This document shows, piece by piece, positions 16,717-25,699 of a stretch of 64,000 bases of DNA. The stretch's first letter is position 1; the number at the start of each line of letters is the position of its first letter. The DNA is taken from NCBI RefSeq assembly GCF_003671495.1, contig NZ_RCHN01000045.1, positions 124,001 to 188,000 of the forward strand. Reading direction: 5' to 3'. The notes beneath the pieces are model-generated. The model was given only the letters and a program-made list of their open reading frames with translations. It was not told where the DNA came from and did not search any database. The translations under genes were made by a program, and so were the position numbers. The DNA is from Ketobacter sp. (GTDB lineage: Bacteria; Pseudomonadota; Gammaproteobacteria; Pseudomonadales; Ketobacteraceae).

Positions 16717-17574
16717 CTAGCGTTCACGGCGACCGGCACGATCCAGCCGGGCAAACAGTCCACCCAGGAAGCACCCGGTGAGCAGCCCACTCAAATGGGC
16801 CTGATTGGCCAGAGGCATGATGTTGGTGAAACCCAGCGCCAGTGCAATCAGCATAAAGACCATCAACCCTTTGGGTAAGCGAAACGGCGGAGCCGGGCTG
16901 AAGCGCTCGTAAAACCACAAATAGCCCAACACTCCGTACACCACGCCGGACAAACCACCAAAGCGATTGCCGGTCCACATAAACTGCACCAGGTTCGATA
17001 CCACCGCACACAGGAAGAACAGGGCAAACAGGCGCCGTGATGATTGCGTTCGTTCCACCATGCCGCCAAACACCCACCAGGCGCTCATATTGAACAGAAA
17101 ATGAAAAATGCCGAAATGCACAAAGGCCGGTGTCAACCAGCGCCACAGCTCACCACTGTTCAACGCCGCCCCAAAACTGTTGAAGAACATAAACGGCGCC
17201 CGGGCAACCGCATCCATGCCCTGGGAGGTCAGCAGGTACACCACCAGGCAGATCACGATGATGGTCTTGGTCACCACGCCGCTCAACTTCAGGATGCGGG
17301 CGAAACTCAACCCCCGATACATCCCGGACAGTTTCTGCGCCTGGGCGTCGTCCTCCGGCACCAGCCAGGAGGCCTGCCGATAACGCTCATGATTCGGCTC
17401 ATTCAGGAACCGCTGCAACTCTTCCTGGGCCTGCGGTAATTCCTCATCACGTTCGATGAAAATATTGGCTCCGTCAGCCCGCAGTTGCACGGAGGCGGAC
17501 AAGCCCAGGCTTTTGAGATAATCCGCAAAGGCCTGGGCATAACGAGGGTGTTGAATGAAGGTCAGATGCTGCAT
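16717..17574 (-). CDS. glpG: Rhomboid intramembrane serine protease GlpG
   Basis: 285 aa. A cytoplasmic N-terminal domain (about residues 1-90) precedes a six-helix rhomboid core. The catalytic dyad is visible: Ser209 in GGLSG and His260 in QAHLSG, with the oxyanion-region HFLFNMSAWWVFG in helix 2. GlpG cleaves single-span membrane proteins within the bilayer. The ATG overlaps the bcp stop by one base, so the two are an operon. The natural substrate is unknown. Confidence 0.94.
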   Translation of the reverse strand: MQHLTFIQHPRYAQAFADYLKSLGLSASVQLRADGANIFIERDEELPQAQEELQRFLNEPNHERYRQASWLVPEDDAQAQKLSGMYRGLSFARILKLSGVVTKTIIVICLVVYLLTSQGMDAVARAPFMFFNSFGAALNSGELWRWLTPAFVHFGIFHFLFNMSAWWVFGGMVERTQSSRRLFALFFLCAVVSNLVQFMWTGNRFGGLSGVVYGVLGYLWFYERFSPAPPFRLPKGLMVFMLIALALGFTNIMPLANQAHLSGLLTGCFLGGLFARLDRAGRRER

Positions 17575-18044
17575 CAGAGGGTTTTCAGGATCTCGAGTAC
17601 GTCGTCGTGGTGGGTTTTGGTTTTTACTTTATCCATCACATGTTTGAGACGCCCGTCTTTGCCAATGATGAATGTGGTACGCAGAATCCCCATGAACTCG
17701 CGGCCCATGAATTTTTTCAAGCCCCAGACACCGTATTTTTCCGCCACGGTTTTTTCCTCATCGGAGAGCAGGTCGAAATTCAATTCCTTCTTCTCAATGA
17801 AGCTCTGCAGCTTCTTCACCGGGTCCGGGCTCACCCCCAACACTACCGCATCCAGCTTGTCGAAATCTTTTTTGGTATCCCGAATGCCGCAGGCCTGGGT
17901 GATGCAGCCAGGCGTCAACGCTTTGGGATAGAAGTACAACACCACGGTCTTTTTGCCTTTAAAGTCCTTGAGGCTGACCTTTTCCCCATTTTGATTCACC
18001 AGTGTGAAGGCCGGTGCCAGATTTCCCACTTTCGGGAACGCCAT
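17574..18044 (-). CDS. bcp: Thioredoxin-dependent peroxiredoxin Bcp (PrxQ family)
   Basis: 156 aa from the ATG at 18042-18044, preceded by AGGAG at good spacing; upstream in-frame ATGs would add unlikely residues. It reduces peroxides in the cytoplasm. The peroxidatic Cys47 and resolving Cys52 lie in LTPGCITQAC, the PrxQ pattern, after YFYPKA. The C-terminal TTFIIGKDGRLKHVM is conserved. It diverges from hemH. Confidence 0.93.
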   Translation of the reverse strand: MAFPKVGNLAPAFTLVNQNGEKVSLKDFKGKKTVVLYFYPKALTPGCITQACGIRDTKKDFDKLDAVVLGVSPDPVKKLQSFIEKKELNFDLLSDEEKTVAEKYGVWGLKKFMGREFMGILRTTFIIGKDGRLKHVMDKVKTKTHHDDVLEILKTL

Positions 18045-18130
18045 AGTTTTTCTCCTGTTCATCAATAGCTAGAAATCATCGATCACGTGTCGAAATCAAG
18101 AATAATTGACATACAATACAGGGATCAACC

Positions 18131-18137
18131 AAGGAGG
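18131..18137 (+). promoter_or_regulatory. Strong ribosome binding site setting a TTG start for hemH
   Basis: AAGGAGG, an ideal anti-16S match, lies 6 bp before the TTG at 18144. The upstream in-frame GTG at 18087 has no purine block and would add 19 residues absent from ferrochelatases. The SD therefore decides for the rare TTG start. Confidence 0.85.
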
Positions 18138-18143
18138 TCGATC

Positions 18144-19145
18144 TTGTCTGAGCAACCCCAAGTACCGTTTGGTGTCATGCTGGTGAACCTGGGCACTCCG
18201 GAAAACCCTGATGCAGCCAGCGTGCGTAAATACCTGGCGCAGTTTCTATCGGACCCCCGCGTGATTCGGGTTCCGCGCCTGTTATGGTGGCTGATTCTGC
18301 ACGGCATCATTTTGCGGGTTCGACCGGCCAAAGTCGCCCGCCTGTATCAGACCATCTGGACCGACGAGGGTTCACCACTGATGGCCATCAGCCGGCGCCA
18401 GCAGGCCGCATTGCAAACCCGATTGACGGCACTGCATGGCAGCGAGATTCCCGTGGAGCTGGCCATGAGCTATGGCGAGCCCAGCATCACCACGGCCGGA
18501 CGCGCCCTAGCCAATCGCGGCGCGCGACGGATTCTGGTGCTGCCGCTGTATCCCCAGTATTCCTCCTCCACCACCGCCGCCGTATTCGACGGGCTGGCCA
18601 ACGCCCTGCAACGTTGCCCGGACCTTCCGGAGATCCTTTTCATTCGCGATTACTGGCAGCGGGACGATTACCTGCAGGCGCTGGCGGACAGCGTGCAAAC
18701 ATTCTGGGACGAGCACGGTCGCCCGGACCGCCTGCTGATGTCCTTTCACGGCATTCCCCAGCGCTATGAAGACAGCGGGGACCCTTACCCCAGCCTGTGC
18801 CGACAGACCGCCGCCGGCGTGGCTGCCAAACTGGGCCTTGACGAACAACAGTGGTCGGAGAGTTTCCAATCCCGCTTTGGACGGGAGGAGTGGGTCAAGC
18901 CCTATACCGATGAACTGCTGCAGACCTGGGGGCAGGATGATGCCATCAACCGGGTGGACGTGCTGTGCCCCGCATTTGCGGCGGACTGCCTGGAAACCCT
19001 GGAGGAGATCGAAGAGCAGAACAAAGTGGTGTTTCTGGAAGCCGGCGGTAAGCAGTACCACTACATACCCTGTCTGAATGACCAACCGGCTCACATTGAG
19101 GTGTTCGCCAATCTGGTACTGGAGCGCGCAAAAGCCTGGCTCTGA
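18144..19145 (+). CDS. hemH: Ferrochelatase HemH
   Basis: 333 aa from a TTG start chosen for its perfect Shine-Dalgarno. HemH inserts Fe2+ into protoporphyrin IX, the last haem step. Family motifs: FGVMLVNLGTPENPD at the start, VRKYLAQFLSDPRVI, the catalytic His in LMSFHGIPQRY, and CPAFAADCLETLEEIEEQ near the C-terminus with the metal-site glutamates. Monocistronic: bcp diverges upstream, a kinase gene follows 76 bp later. The haem pathway gene hemN is also in this window but far away. Confidence 0.95.
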   Translation: MSEQPQVPFGVMLVNLGTPENPDAASVRKYLAQFLSDPRVIRVPRLLWWLILHGIILRVRPAKVARLYQTIWTDEGSPLMAISRRQQAALQTRLTALHGSEIPVELAMSYGEPSITTAGRALANRGARRILVLPLYPQYSSSTTAAVFDGLANALQRCPDLPEILFIRDYWQRDDYLQALADSVQTFWDEHGRPDRLLMSFHGIPQRYEDSGDPYPSLCRQTAAGVAAKLGLDEQQWSESFQSRFGREEWVKPYTDELLQTWGQDDAINRVDVLCPAFAADCLETLEEIEEQNKVVFLEAGGKQYHYIPCLNDQPAHIEVFANLVLERAKAWL

Positions 19146-19221
19146 CCGTGACAACCGGTAAATTGTGACTACGCTTAACATTATAAATTAATCCCTTATA
19201 TCAACCTTTTAGCGTTGCCAC

Positions 19222-20988
19222 ATGGAACTGGAAGGATTCTCGCAACTGGAAAAAATTGCCGAGGGCGGCATGGCCGTTCTGTATCGGGGGATTCAATCCT
19301 CCCTCGGCCGTCCGGTTGCCATCAAAGTGATGAAAGGCGCCCTGCAGGGGACTCCGGAAGCTCATGAGATGTTTGAGTGGGAATCCCGCATTGTGGCTCG
19401 CCTGGATCACCCCCACATCATTCGCGTAATCGACCGGGGCCTCACCTCCGACGAGATGCCCTACTTCGTCATGGATTACGTGGAGGGCCTGACCCTCAAG
19501 GATGCCCTCAAAAACAAAAAACTGTCCGACCGGCGCAAACTGCGCATCATCATGCAGGTGGCCAAAGCCCTGGGCTATGCCCATAAAAACAACGTTATCC
19601 ACCGGGACATCAAGCCCGGCAACATTCTGCTGGACCGGGAAGGCAACGCCCGGGTGGTGGATTTCGGTATTGCCCGGTTATCGGAAGACACCGAAGTTTC
19701 CACCATCAAAGAGGAAGGCATGACCGTCGGCACCCCGGCCTACATGGCGCCGGAGCAAAAGCGGGGCGCCAGTTTCACCAGTTCCGCCAGCGACATCTAT
19801 TCCCTGGGAATCATCATGTACCTGATGCTGGCCAACAAACTGCCGAAAGCCGGTTATCCTCCACCTTCTCACTTCAATCCGAAGATCCCATCCTCCCTGG
19901 ACAAGATCACCATGGCCTGCCTGGCCGAAGACCCGGACCGGCGCCCCAGCGCCGACAAGCTGGTGGCGCTGCTGTTGAAGGCGTTGAAAGGCGCTCACCT
20001 GAACCAGGAACAAAAAGTCGAAGCCCAGGAGACGTTCAAAGACCCGAAAGAAAAATTCCGCCTGCTGGATGTAATCCGGGAAACCCGCTTCGGCAGCGTC
20101 TGCCTGTACGAAAACCGCCAGGACCATTCACTCATGGTGCTGAAGAAGCGCATCGGCAACTTCAATGGCTACAATGAAAGCGAAATCCTCTCCCGCATCA
20201 AGCACCGCAACATCATCAATGTGCGCGGGGTGAGCCGCAACGACCGCCTCTTCATCACGATCCTGGAATACCTGCCCGGCGGCAGCCTGCAGAGCCGAAT
20301 GGCAAACCCCATGCCCGTGGATGAGTTTACGGTGGTGGCGGATCAGATCTGCGACGCCATGGCCTTTGCCCACAGCAACCGCATCGTGCACGGTAATCTG
20401 CGCCCCCATAACATCCTGTTCGATGACACCAACACCGTAAAAGTCATGGATTTTGGCTTTGAGCCCCACTATGTGGAGACCGAAGAGGAGAACTGGTACA
20501 AAGCACCCGGTGAATCCCCCTCGGCACAATCCGATGTGTTCGCTGCCGGCGTGATTTTCTACCAACTGCTCACCGGTTCCCTGCCGGAATGGAAACGGGG
20601 CTTACTGCAACCCTGCGCCGCCTTCTCCGAGATCCCACAGAATCTGCGCACGGTCATCAAAGCCATGCTGTGCCTGGAGACCCATGTGCGGGTGCAATCC
20701 TTCGAGGAAGTGAAACACGCCTTGCACCTGAAAGATGTGGCAGGCCCGCCTAAAGACAAAACCAAAATCCAGACCGCCCCCAGGAAAGGCAGAAAACATG
20801 GCCCCTTACGCACACTGGCATTGGCCGCGGCACTGGTGCTATTGTTGGGCGTGAACGGCGCCCTGTATTTCTGGATTTACGTGAAAAAGTCCGGGGACAG
20901 CGCCGGTGCGACCGCTCTGCAGATTCAACCGCCCAGCGAGGAACCCGAGTTCCGCTTTCAGAAGGTGGACAGATCAAAACCAAATTAG
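19222..20988 (+). CDS. Membrane-anchored tandem Ser/Thr kinase-pseudokinase
   Basis: 588 aa. Residues about 6-260 form a complete Hanks-type kinase: glycine loop AEGGMAVLY, Lys35 in VAIK, catalytic Asp129 in HRDIKPGN, Asp147 in DFG, and the activation-loop end GTPAYMAPEQ. A second kinase fold follows (about 275-510). It keeps Lys308 and a DFG (Asp410), but the catalytic Asp is replaced: the loop reads HGN392-LRPHN, so it is probably a pseudokinase. A single transmembrane helix (about 530-554) and a short tail of about 34 residues with no known sensor domain end the protein. No phosphatase lies next to it. Substrate unknown. Confidence 0.88.
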   Translation: MELEGFSQLEKIAEGGMAVLYRGIQSSLGRPVAIKVMKGALQGTPEAHEMFEWESRIVARLDHPHIIRVIDRGLTSDEMPYFVMDYVEGLTLKDALKNKKLSDRRKLRIIMQVAKALGYAHKNNVIHRDIKPGNILLDREGNARVVDFGIARLSEDTEVSTIKEEGMTVGTPAYMAPEQKRGASFTSSASDIYSLGIIMYLMLANKLPKAGYPPPSHFNPKIPSSLDKITMACLAEDPDRRPSADKLVALLLKALKGAHLNQEQKVEAQETFKDPKEKFRLLDVIRETRFGSVCLYENRQDHSLMVLKKRIGNFNGYNESEILSRIKHRNIINVRGVSRNDRLFITILEYLPGGSLQSRMANPMPVDEFTVVADQICDAMAFAHSNRIVHGNLRPHNILFDDTNTVKVMDFGFEPHYVETEEENWYKAPGESPSAQSDVFAAGVIFYQLLTGSLPEWKRGLLQPCAAFSEIPQNLRTVIKAMLCLETHVRVQSFEEVKHALHLKDVAGPPKDKTKIQTAPRKGRKHGPLRTLALAAALVLLLGVNGALYFWIYVKKSGDSAGATALQIQPPSEEPEFRFQKVDRSKPN

Positions 20989-21102
20989 CATTGTTTACTT
21001 CATGCTCTATTCAGGCTTCATTTAAAGTGTGATAGCTTAGGCCTTTATGTATAGACGACGCTCTCAGGAAGGACAGCGTCCCATCTCCCACTGGAGGGTG
21101 CC

Positions 21103-21507
21103 ATGATCGATTATGAATTAACCGATCTTCTAATCGAACTCGAGGAAATCCAGCAGGACCGTTTCCTCAACAAGGCTCGCGGCCAACAAGTTGTTGATTT
21201 ATTGGCGTTTTACGATATTCCGGAATCGATTTATGTGTTGCGACAGGAACCCCAGAACGGGCGCGAACCGCATCAGTGTCGCCGTAAAATAGCCCTGTTT
21301 GATTTTGCCCATGTGCCCCCGGAAATCAAACCCCAGCTCATCGAATGCCTGTTCATGATCGGCCATTCGCCGGAGTTCATCGCCGAAGCCATGGGGGATG
21401 ACATTCGGGCCGTAGCAGAATCCTTACGCTCGGTGGTGGATGAGAACCGCGCCAAGAAAGCCGCAGACCTGCGCAAGAATCCACAGCGTTTCCGCCTGGT
21501 AAAGTAA
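21103..21507 (+). CDS. Small cytoplasmic protein of unknown function
   Basis: 134 aa, not recognised. It has no signal peptide or membrane segment. The N-terminus is acidic (MIDYELTDLLIELEEIQQD) and helical; the C-terminal half (SPEFIAEAMGDDIRAVAESLRSVVDENRAKK) looks like a helical or helix-turn-helix-like segment followed by a basic tail. GGAGGG lies about 7 nt before the ATG, supporting translation. It stands alone between the kinase gene and the oad operon's terminator. Coding bias resembles its neighbours, so it is probably real. Confidence 0.7.
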   Translation: MIDYELTDLLIELEEIQQDRFLNKARGQQVVDLLAFYDIPESIYVLRQEPQNGREPHQCRRKIALFDFAHVPPEIKPQLIECLFMIGHSPEFIAEAMGDDIRAVAESLRSVVDENRAKKAADLRKNPQRFRLVK

Positions 21508-21544
21508 TACCACCTTCCTTTTGACGGTCCAGACTGAAGTAGAA

Positions 21545-21579
21545 AAGACCGGCCCCCACTGCAGGTGAGGGCCGGTCTT
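21545..21579 (-). terminator. Terminator at the end of oadGAB (possibly two-way)
   Basis: A perfect 11-bp stem AAGACCGGCCC/GGGCCGGTCTT (21545-21555 with 21569-21579) closes a 13-nt loop. On the minus strand it ends in TT followed by a pyrimidine-rich TTCTACTTC, so it best serves oadB, whose stop is 43 bp upstream. It may also stop transcripts from the small plus-strand gene. Confidence 0.8.
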
Positions 21580-21621
21580 CAATAAGCTAACGGGTACCCT
21601 GTCCTAGTCCATTCCCCGGCA

Positions 21622-22926
21622 CTAGCCGACATAGTTCAACAGGATACCGGCCGCCACCGCCGAGCCAATCACGCCCGCCACATTGGGCCCCATGGCATGC
21701 ATCAGCAGGAAGTTCTGGGGGTTTGCCTCCAGACCGACCTTGTTGGACACCCGTGCCGCCATGGGCACCGCGGATACCCCCGCAGAACCGATCAGCGGGT
21801 TGATGGCCTGCTTGGAAAACTTGTTCAGGACCTTGGCCATCAACACACCACAACCGGTACCAATGCAGAATGCCGCCATCCCCAGAATCAGAATTCCCAG
21901 GGTCTCCGCCACCAGGAACGAGGAAGCGCTCAGCTTGGAGCCCACCGCCAATCCCAAACCGATGGTGACGATATTGATCAAGGCGTTTTGTGCCGTGTCG
22001 CTCAAGCGGTCCACCACGCCACACTCCCGCATGAGGTTACCAAAGCAGAACATCCCCAACAGCGGCGCGGCATCCGGCAGCAGCAACGCAACCAACACCA
22101 GGATCACGATGGGGAAAATGATTTTTTCCGCCTGGGATACTGTGCGCAGCTGCTCCATTTTGATTTTGCGCTCAGCTTCAGTGGTGAGCGCCCGCATGAT
22201 CGGAGGCTGAATGAGCGGCACCAGCGCCATGTAGGAATAGGCAGCCACCGCAATCGCACCCAACAGGTCCGGTGCCAGCTTGCTGGTCACATATATAGCG
22301 GTGGGCCCATCCGCTCCGCCGATAATGCCGATGGAGGCGGCGTCCGCCAGGGAGAAATCAATACCGATATTCAGGCTGGTCAGCGCCAGCGCACCCAGGA
22401 GGGCCGCGAAAATGCCGAACTGGGCCGCAGCGCCCAGCAACAGGGTTCTGGGGTTGGCCAACAGAGGGCCAAAGTCCGTCATGGCCCCCACCCCCATGAA
22501 GATCAACAACGGGAACAGCCCCGTGGTCAGACCCACTGTATAGATCAGGTAGAGGATACCGTCGGAATGGCCCCCCGCCTTCACCATATGCGTCACCTGA
22601 TCGTGCACCGCGGGTTCCGCCGCGTACCAGGCGTTCTTCACTTGAGTGGCCGTAGCATCGGTCGCCAGCCCCAATGCCGCTTTGACGCTGTCCACCAAGG
22701 CCCCATCACCGTAATACAGTGCGTGACCAAGGGCCGACTCCGCCATACCGGCAACCGGGATATTGGCAAGAATCCCCCCCACCCCAATGGGCACCAGCAG
22801 CAGAGGTTCAAAGCGCTTCTTGATTGCCAGCCACAGCAGCAACAACCCCACCAGGATCATTACCGCCTGCCCCATTTCCAGGTGATAAATCCCGGTGCTG
22901 TGCCAAAGCTTGATCAAATTATCCAT
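21622..22926 (-). CDS. oadB: Na+-pumping oxaloacetate decarboxylase beta subunit
   Basis: 434 aa polytopic inner-membrane protein. OadB decarboxylates carboxybiotin and pumps Na+ out. Family motifs are present: IGVGGILANIP near residue 48, GGADGPTAIYVTSKL (the conserved Asp of the Na+ site), FGNLMRECGVVDRLS, and the C-terminal MHAMGPNVAGVIGSAVAAG. It follows oadA by 16 bp in a minus-strand oadG-oadA-oadB operon. The complex couples oxaloacetate breakdown to a sodium gradient, typical of marine or anaerobic-tolerant bacteria. Confidence 0.95.
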   Translation of the reverse strand: MDNLIKLWHSTGIYHLEMGQAVMILVGLLLLWLAIKKRFEPLLLVPIGVGGILANIPVAGMAESALGHALYYGDGALVDSVKAALGLATDATATQVKNAWYAAEPAVHDQVTHMVKAGGHSDGILYLIYTVGLTTGLFPLLIFMGVGAMTDFGPLLANPRTLLLGAAAQFGIFAALLGALALTSLNIGIDFSLADAASIGIIGGADGPTAIYVTSKLAPDLLGAIAVAAYSYMALVPLIQPPIMRALTTEAERKIKMEQLRTVSQAEKIIFPIVILVLVALLLPDAAPLLGMFCFGNLMRECGVVDRLSDTAQNALINIVTIGLGLAVGSKLSASSFLVAETLGILILGMAAFCIGTGCGVLMAKVLNKFSKQAINPLIGSAGVSAVPMAARVSNKVGLEANPQNFLLMHAMGPNVAGVIGSAVAAGILLNYVG

Positions 22927-22942
22927 GAATGCAACGCCCCAC

Positions 22943-24730
22943 TCAGCCGATGGACATCAAGGTGGTACCCACTTTCACCGCATCACCTTCTTTGACCGCG
23001 ATGGACGTCACCGTACCGGACTTGGCGGCACGCACTTCTGTTTCCATCTTCATGGCTTCCAGAATCACGATCACATCCCCTTCCTGCACCTGCTGGCCGG
23101 CGCTCACCGTCACTTTGAAAATATTCCCGGCCAGAGGCGCCGGTACCGGCTCGCCGGCGCCTGCAGGGGCTGCTGGTGCAGCGGCAGGTGCCGCTGCGGC
23201 TGTCGGTGCCACATGGGTGATGTCTCCACCCTCCGCCACCTGTACCACGTAGGACTGGCCATTGACGGTTACGGTATACACACCACTGTCTTCAGCCGTG
23301 GGCTTGGCAGGCGCTGCCGCGGCCACTTCGACTCCGGTGGGTACCGGCTCAAAGGCGTCTGGGTTACCACGGTTCTCCAGGAACTTCAGCCCGATTTGCG
23401 GAAACAGGGCATAAGTAAGCACGTCATCCACTTCGGCAGAGGCCAGCTTGATGCCCTTCTCTGACGCCAGCTTCTTCAGCTCGGCTGTCAACTTGTCCAG
23501 CTCCGGCTCCAGCAGATCCGCCGGACGACAGGTGATCGCGGCTTTACCCTCCAGCACCCGCTCCTGCAGCGCTTTGTTGAACGGCGCCGGGGCCGCTCCG
23601 TATTCGCCCTTGAGCACACCGGCGGTTTCCTTGGAAATGCTCTTGTAGCGTTCGCCGGTCAACACGTTCAGCACCGCCTGGGTACCCACGATTTGGGAAG
23701 TCGGGGTCACCAGGGGAATAAAGCCCAGGTCTTCACGCACGCGGGGGATTTCCGCCAACACGTCATCCAGCTTATCGCCGGCGCCCTGCTCTTTCAGTTG
23801 GCTTTCCATGTTGGTGAGCATACCGCCGGGCACCTGGGCCACCAGAATGCGGGAGTCCACGCCTCTCAAGGCACCCTCAAACTTGGCGTACTTTTTCCGC
23901 ACCTCGCGGAAATAGGCGGCGATCTCTTCCAGCAGGTGGATGTCCAGCCCGGTATCACGCTCGGTGCCTTCCAGAATGGCCACAACTGCTTCCGTGGGGG
24001 AATGCCCATAGGTCATGCTCATGGAGGAAATCGCGGTGTCCACGTTGTCGATGCCCGCCTCAGCACATTTCAGGGCGGTGGCGGTGGACATACCGGTGGT
24101 GGCGTGACACTGCATGTGCACTGGGATTTCCAGGGTTTCCTTCAGGCGGGTCACCAGCTCGAAACCCACATAGGGTTTCAGCAGCCCGGCCATGTCCTTG
24201 ATGCACACCGAATTAGCGCCCATGTCCTGGATGGTCTTCGCCATGTCCACCCACATGTCGATGGTATGCACGGGGCTGACGGTGTAGGAAATGGTGCCCT
24301 GGGCGTGTTTGCCCTGCTTCAACACAGCCTTAATCGCGGTTTCCAGATTGCGGGGATCGTTCATGGCATCAAACACCCGGAACACATCCACGCCGTTCAC
24401 TGCGGCACGTTCCACGAACTTGTTGACCACATCATCCGCATAGTGACGGTAACCCAACAGGTTCTGGCCCCGCAGCAGCATCTGCTGGGGAGTGTTGGGC
24501 ATGGCTTGTTTCAGTAATCGGATTCTTTCCCATGGGTCTTCGCCCAGATAGCGAATACAGGAATCGAAGGTGGCTCCACCCCAGGATTCAATAGACCAGA
24601 AGCCTACTTTATCCAGCTTATCCGCAATGGGCAGCATGTCTTCAATGCGCATACGGGTTGCAAACAGGGATTGATGCGCATCACGCAGGACAACATCGGT
24701 AATGCCTAAAGGTTTTTTTGCCTGACTCAT
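22943..24730 (-). CDS. oadA: Oxaloacetate decarboxylase alpha subunit (biotin-dependent)
   Basis: 595 aa. An N-terminal carboxyltransferase TIM barrel (about residues 1-300: TDVVLRDAHQSLFATRMR, HCHATTG-type motif MQCHATTGMSTA) leads to a conserved carboxylase domain. An Ala/Pro-rich linker (about 475-525) follows, then a biotinyl domain with biotin on Lys561 in EAMKMET. It transfers CO2 from oxaloacetate to biotin, passing it to OadB. A methylmalonyl-CoA or pyruvate carboxylase role is less likely because oadG and oadB are adjacent. Confidence 0.95.
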   Translation of the reverse strand: MSQAKKPLGITDVVLRDAHQSLFATRMRIEDMLPIADKLDKVGFWSIESWGGATFDSCIRYLGEDPWERIRLLKQAMPNTPQQMLLRGQNLLGYRHYADDVVNKFVERAAVNGVDVFRVFDAMNDPRNLETAIKAVLKQGKHAQGTISYTVSPVHTIDMWVDMAKTIQDMGANSVCIKDMAGLLKPYVGFELVTRLKETLEIPVHMQCHATTGMSTATALKCAEAGIDNVDTAISSMSMTYGHSPTEAVVAILEGTERDTGLDIHLLEEIAAYFREVRKKYAKFEGALRGVDSRILVAQVPGGMLTNMESQLKEQGAGDKLDDVLAEIPRVREDLGFIPLVTPTSQIVGTQAVLNVLTGERYKSISKETAGVLKGEYGAAPAPFNKALQERVLEGKAAITCRPADLLEPELDKLTAELKKLASEKGIKLASAEVDDVLTYALFPQIGLKFLENRGNPDAFEPVPTGVEVAAAAPAKPTAEDSGVYTVTVNGQSYVVQVAEGGDITHVAPTAAAAPAAAPAAPAGAGEPVPAPLAGNIFKVTVSAGQQVQEGDVIVILEAMKMETEVRAAKSGTVTSIAVKEGDAVKVGTTLMSIG

Positions 24731-24776
24731 GGGAAATGGCCTTTTTGTGGTTTCTGCTTAACTCTGGATCGGTTCG

Positions 24777-25022
24777 CTACTTGTGGCGCGAACGATGCCG
24801 GTGTATGGCGGCTGCGATAACAGCCATCAACTGACCATCACTCGCCTGGGGGGGCTGGTGGCCGGTTGCAGTGGGTGTTGAGGAAATATTGGGATCTGGC
24901 AGGAATTTGGAGATCAGGGCGGACATGATACTGGTCGCGAACACCAGCAAGACCAGGAAGACAAATACAGCTCCCATGCCGATCATCATCAGGTTGACAC
25001 CTTCCCACAGCAAATTGCTCAT
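24777..25022 (-). CDS. oadG: Oxaloacetate decarboxylase gamma subunit
   Basis: 81 aa from the ATG at 25020-25022, preceded by GAGG; in-frame codons further upstream are not hydrophobic and lack a ribosome site. One transmembrane helix (about residues 12-34: MMIGMGAVFVFLVLLVFATSI) and a Pro-rich linker lead to a short His/Arg-rich tail (AAIHRHRSRHK), the zinc-binding, OadA-contacting end of OadG. First gene of oadGAB. Confidence 0.88.
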   Translation of the reverse strand: MSNLLWEGVNLMMIGMGAVFVFLVLLVFATSIMSALISKFLPDPNISSTPTATGHQPPQASDGQLMAVIAAAIHRHRSRHK

Positions 25023-25378
25023 TTTATCGCCTCGTGATTGGTTTACACCTAACGTTGTGCTTCGGTCGCTCCGTGACTTGCCATCACAGCTTGGCCCTGG
25101 ATTACAGGCTTCTGCACCCCGCGGGCCCCGATCGCACAAGCTGCGCAAATTTACCGTTTATACTACCCCATCGCAACCTGAAGCCAGCAAAAAAACCCTG
25201 AAAAACCGCGGCATTGAGCGGAAAAACCCGCTTTTTGGCCGGCACAAAAAGCGTTCAAAAAAAGCCCAAAAGATCAATGGCTGCAACGCCGGATGTGGCG
25301 CCATTTGTGACTGCGGAGTCCAGTCCGGTGAGCAACACCAAGAGCCACTTTACCGCTAATCCGGGAATCAGGAAATGA
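25023..25378. other. Gene-free stretch upstream of oadG
   Basis: No plausible gene. It should hold the oadGAB promoter; a TATAAA-like element occurs on the minus strand near 25155 but without a good -35. A perfect 9-bp inverted repeat, CGCTTTTTG at 25229-25237 and CAAAAAGCG at 25245-25253 around a 7-bp spacer, is the only clear structure. It lacks a proper T-run on either side, so it is not called a terminator. Confidence 0.6.
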
Positions 25379-25408
25379 AAAAGCCCTGTCGTTTCCGACA
25401 GGGCTTTT
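25379..25408 (-). terminator. Terminator downstream of tRNA-Arg(ACG)
   Basis: A 13-bp perfect stem AAAAGCCCTGTCG/CGACAGGGCTTTT (25379-25391 with 25396-25408) closes a TTTC loop. The A-rich left side gives a T-run on the minus strand, 39 bp past the end of the tRNA. It could also work on the plus strand. Confidence 0.9.
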
Positions 25409-25446
25409 CAGTGAGGTCAGCCGATTATACTAATCAGGCCTGAATA

Positions 25447-25523
25447 TGGCGCGCCCGGCACGATTCGAACGTGCGACCGCCTGGTTCGTAGCCAGGTACT
25501 CTATCCAGCTGAGCTACGGGCGC
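25447..25523 (-). tRNA. tRNA-Arg (anticodon ACG)
   Basis: 77 nt with encoded CCA. Acceptor GCGCCCG/CGGGCGC, D arm GCTC/GAGT, anticodon stem CTGG/CCAG around CTACGAA giving ACG (A34 to inosine; reads CGU/CGC/CGA), T arm GCACG/CGTGC around TTCGAAT. Follows tRNA-Ser and csrA in the order common to Pseudomonas relatives. Confidence 0.97.
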
Positions 25524-25699
25524 GTGGGTGATGCATTCTACGTATTACAACTTTCATGTCAATAAAAAAACTTAATTTCCAACCCGTTTTTTTATCAACT
25601 TTTCAGGCTCTTACGGGAAGCCAATCACAGGAGGCTAATCACGAGCCGTTATCTCCAGGGTTTCGCGGGCCGGTGTGCTCAACCGGCCCACCCTGAAAA

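Noticed and set aside
21697..22995. 432-residue plus-strand open frame
   Set aside because: Antisense to oadB. It is His/Gln/Arg-rich, has no domain, and oadB is a clear family member, so this is a by-product of GC-rich codon bias.
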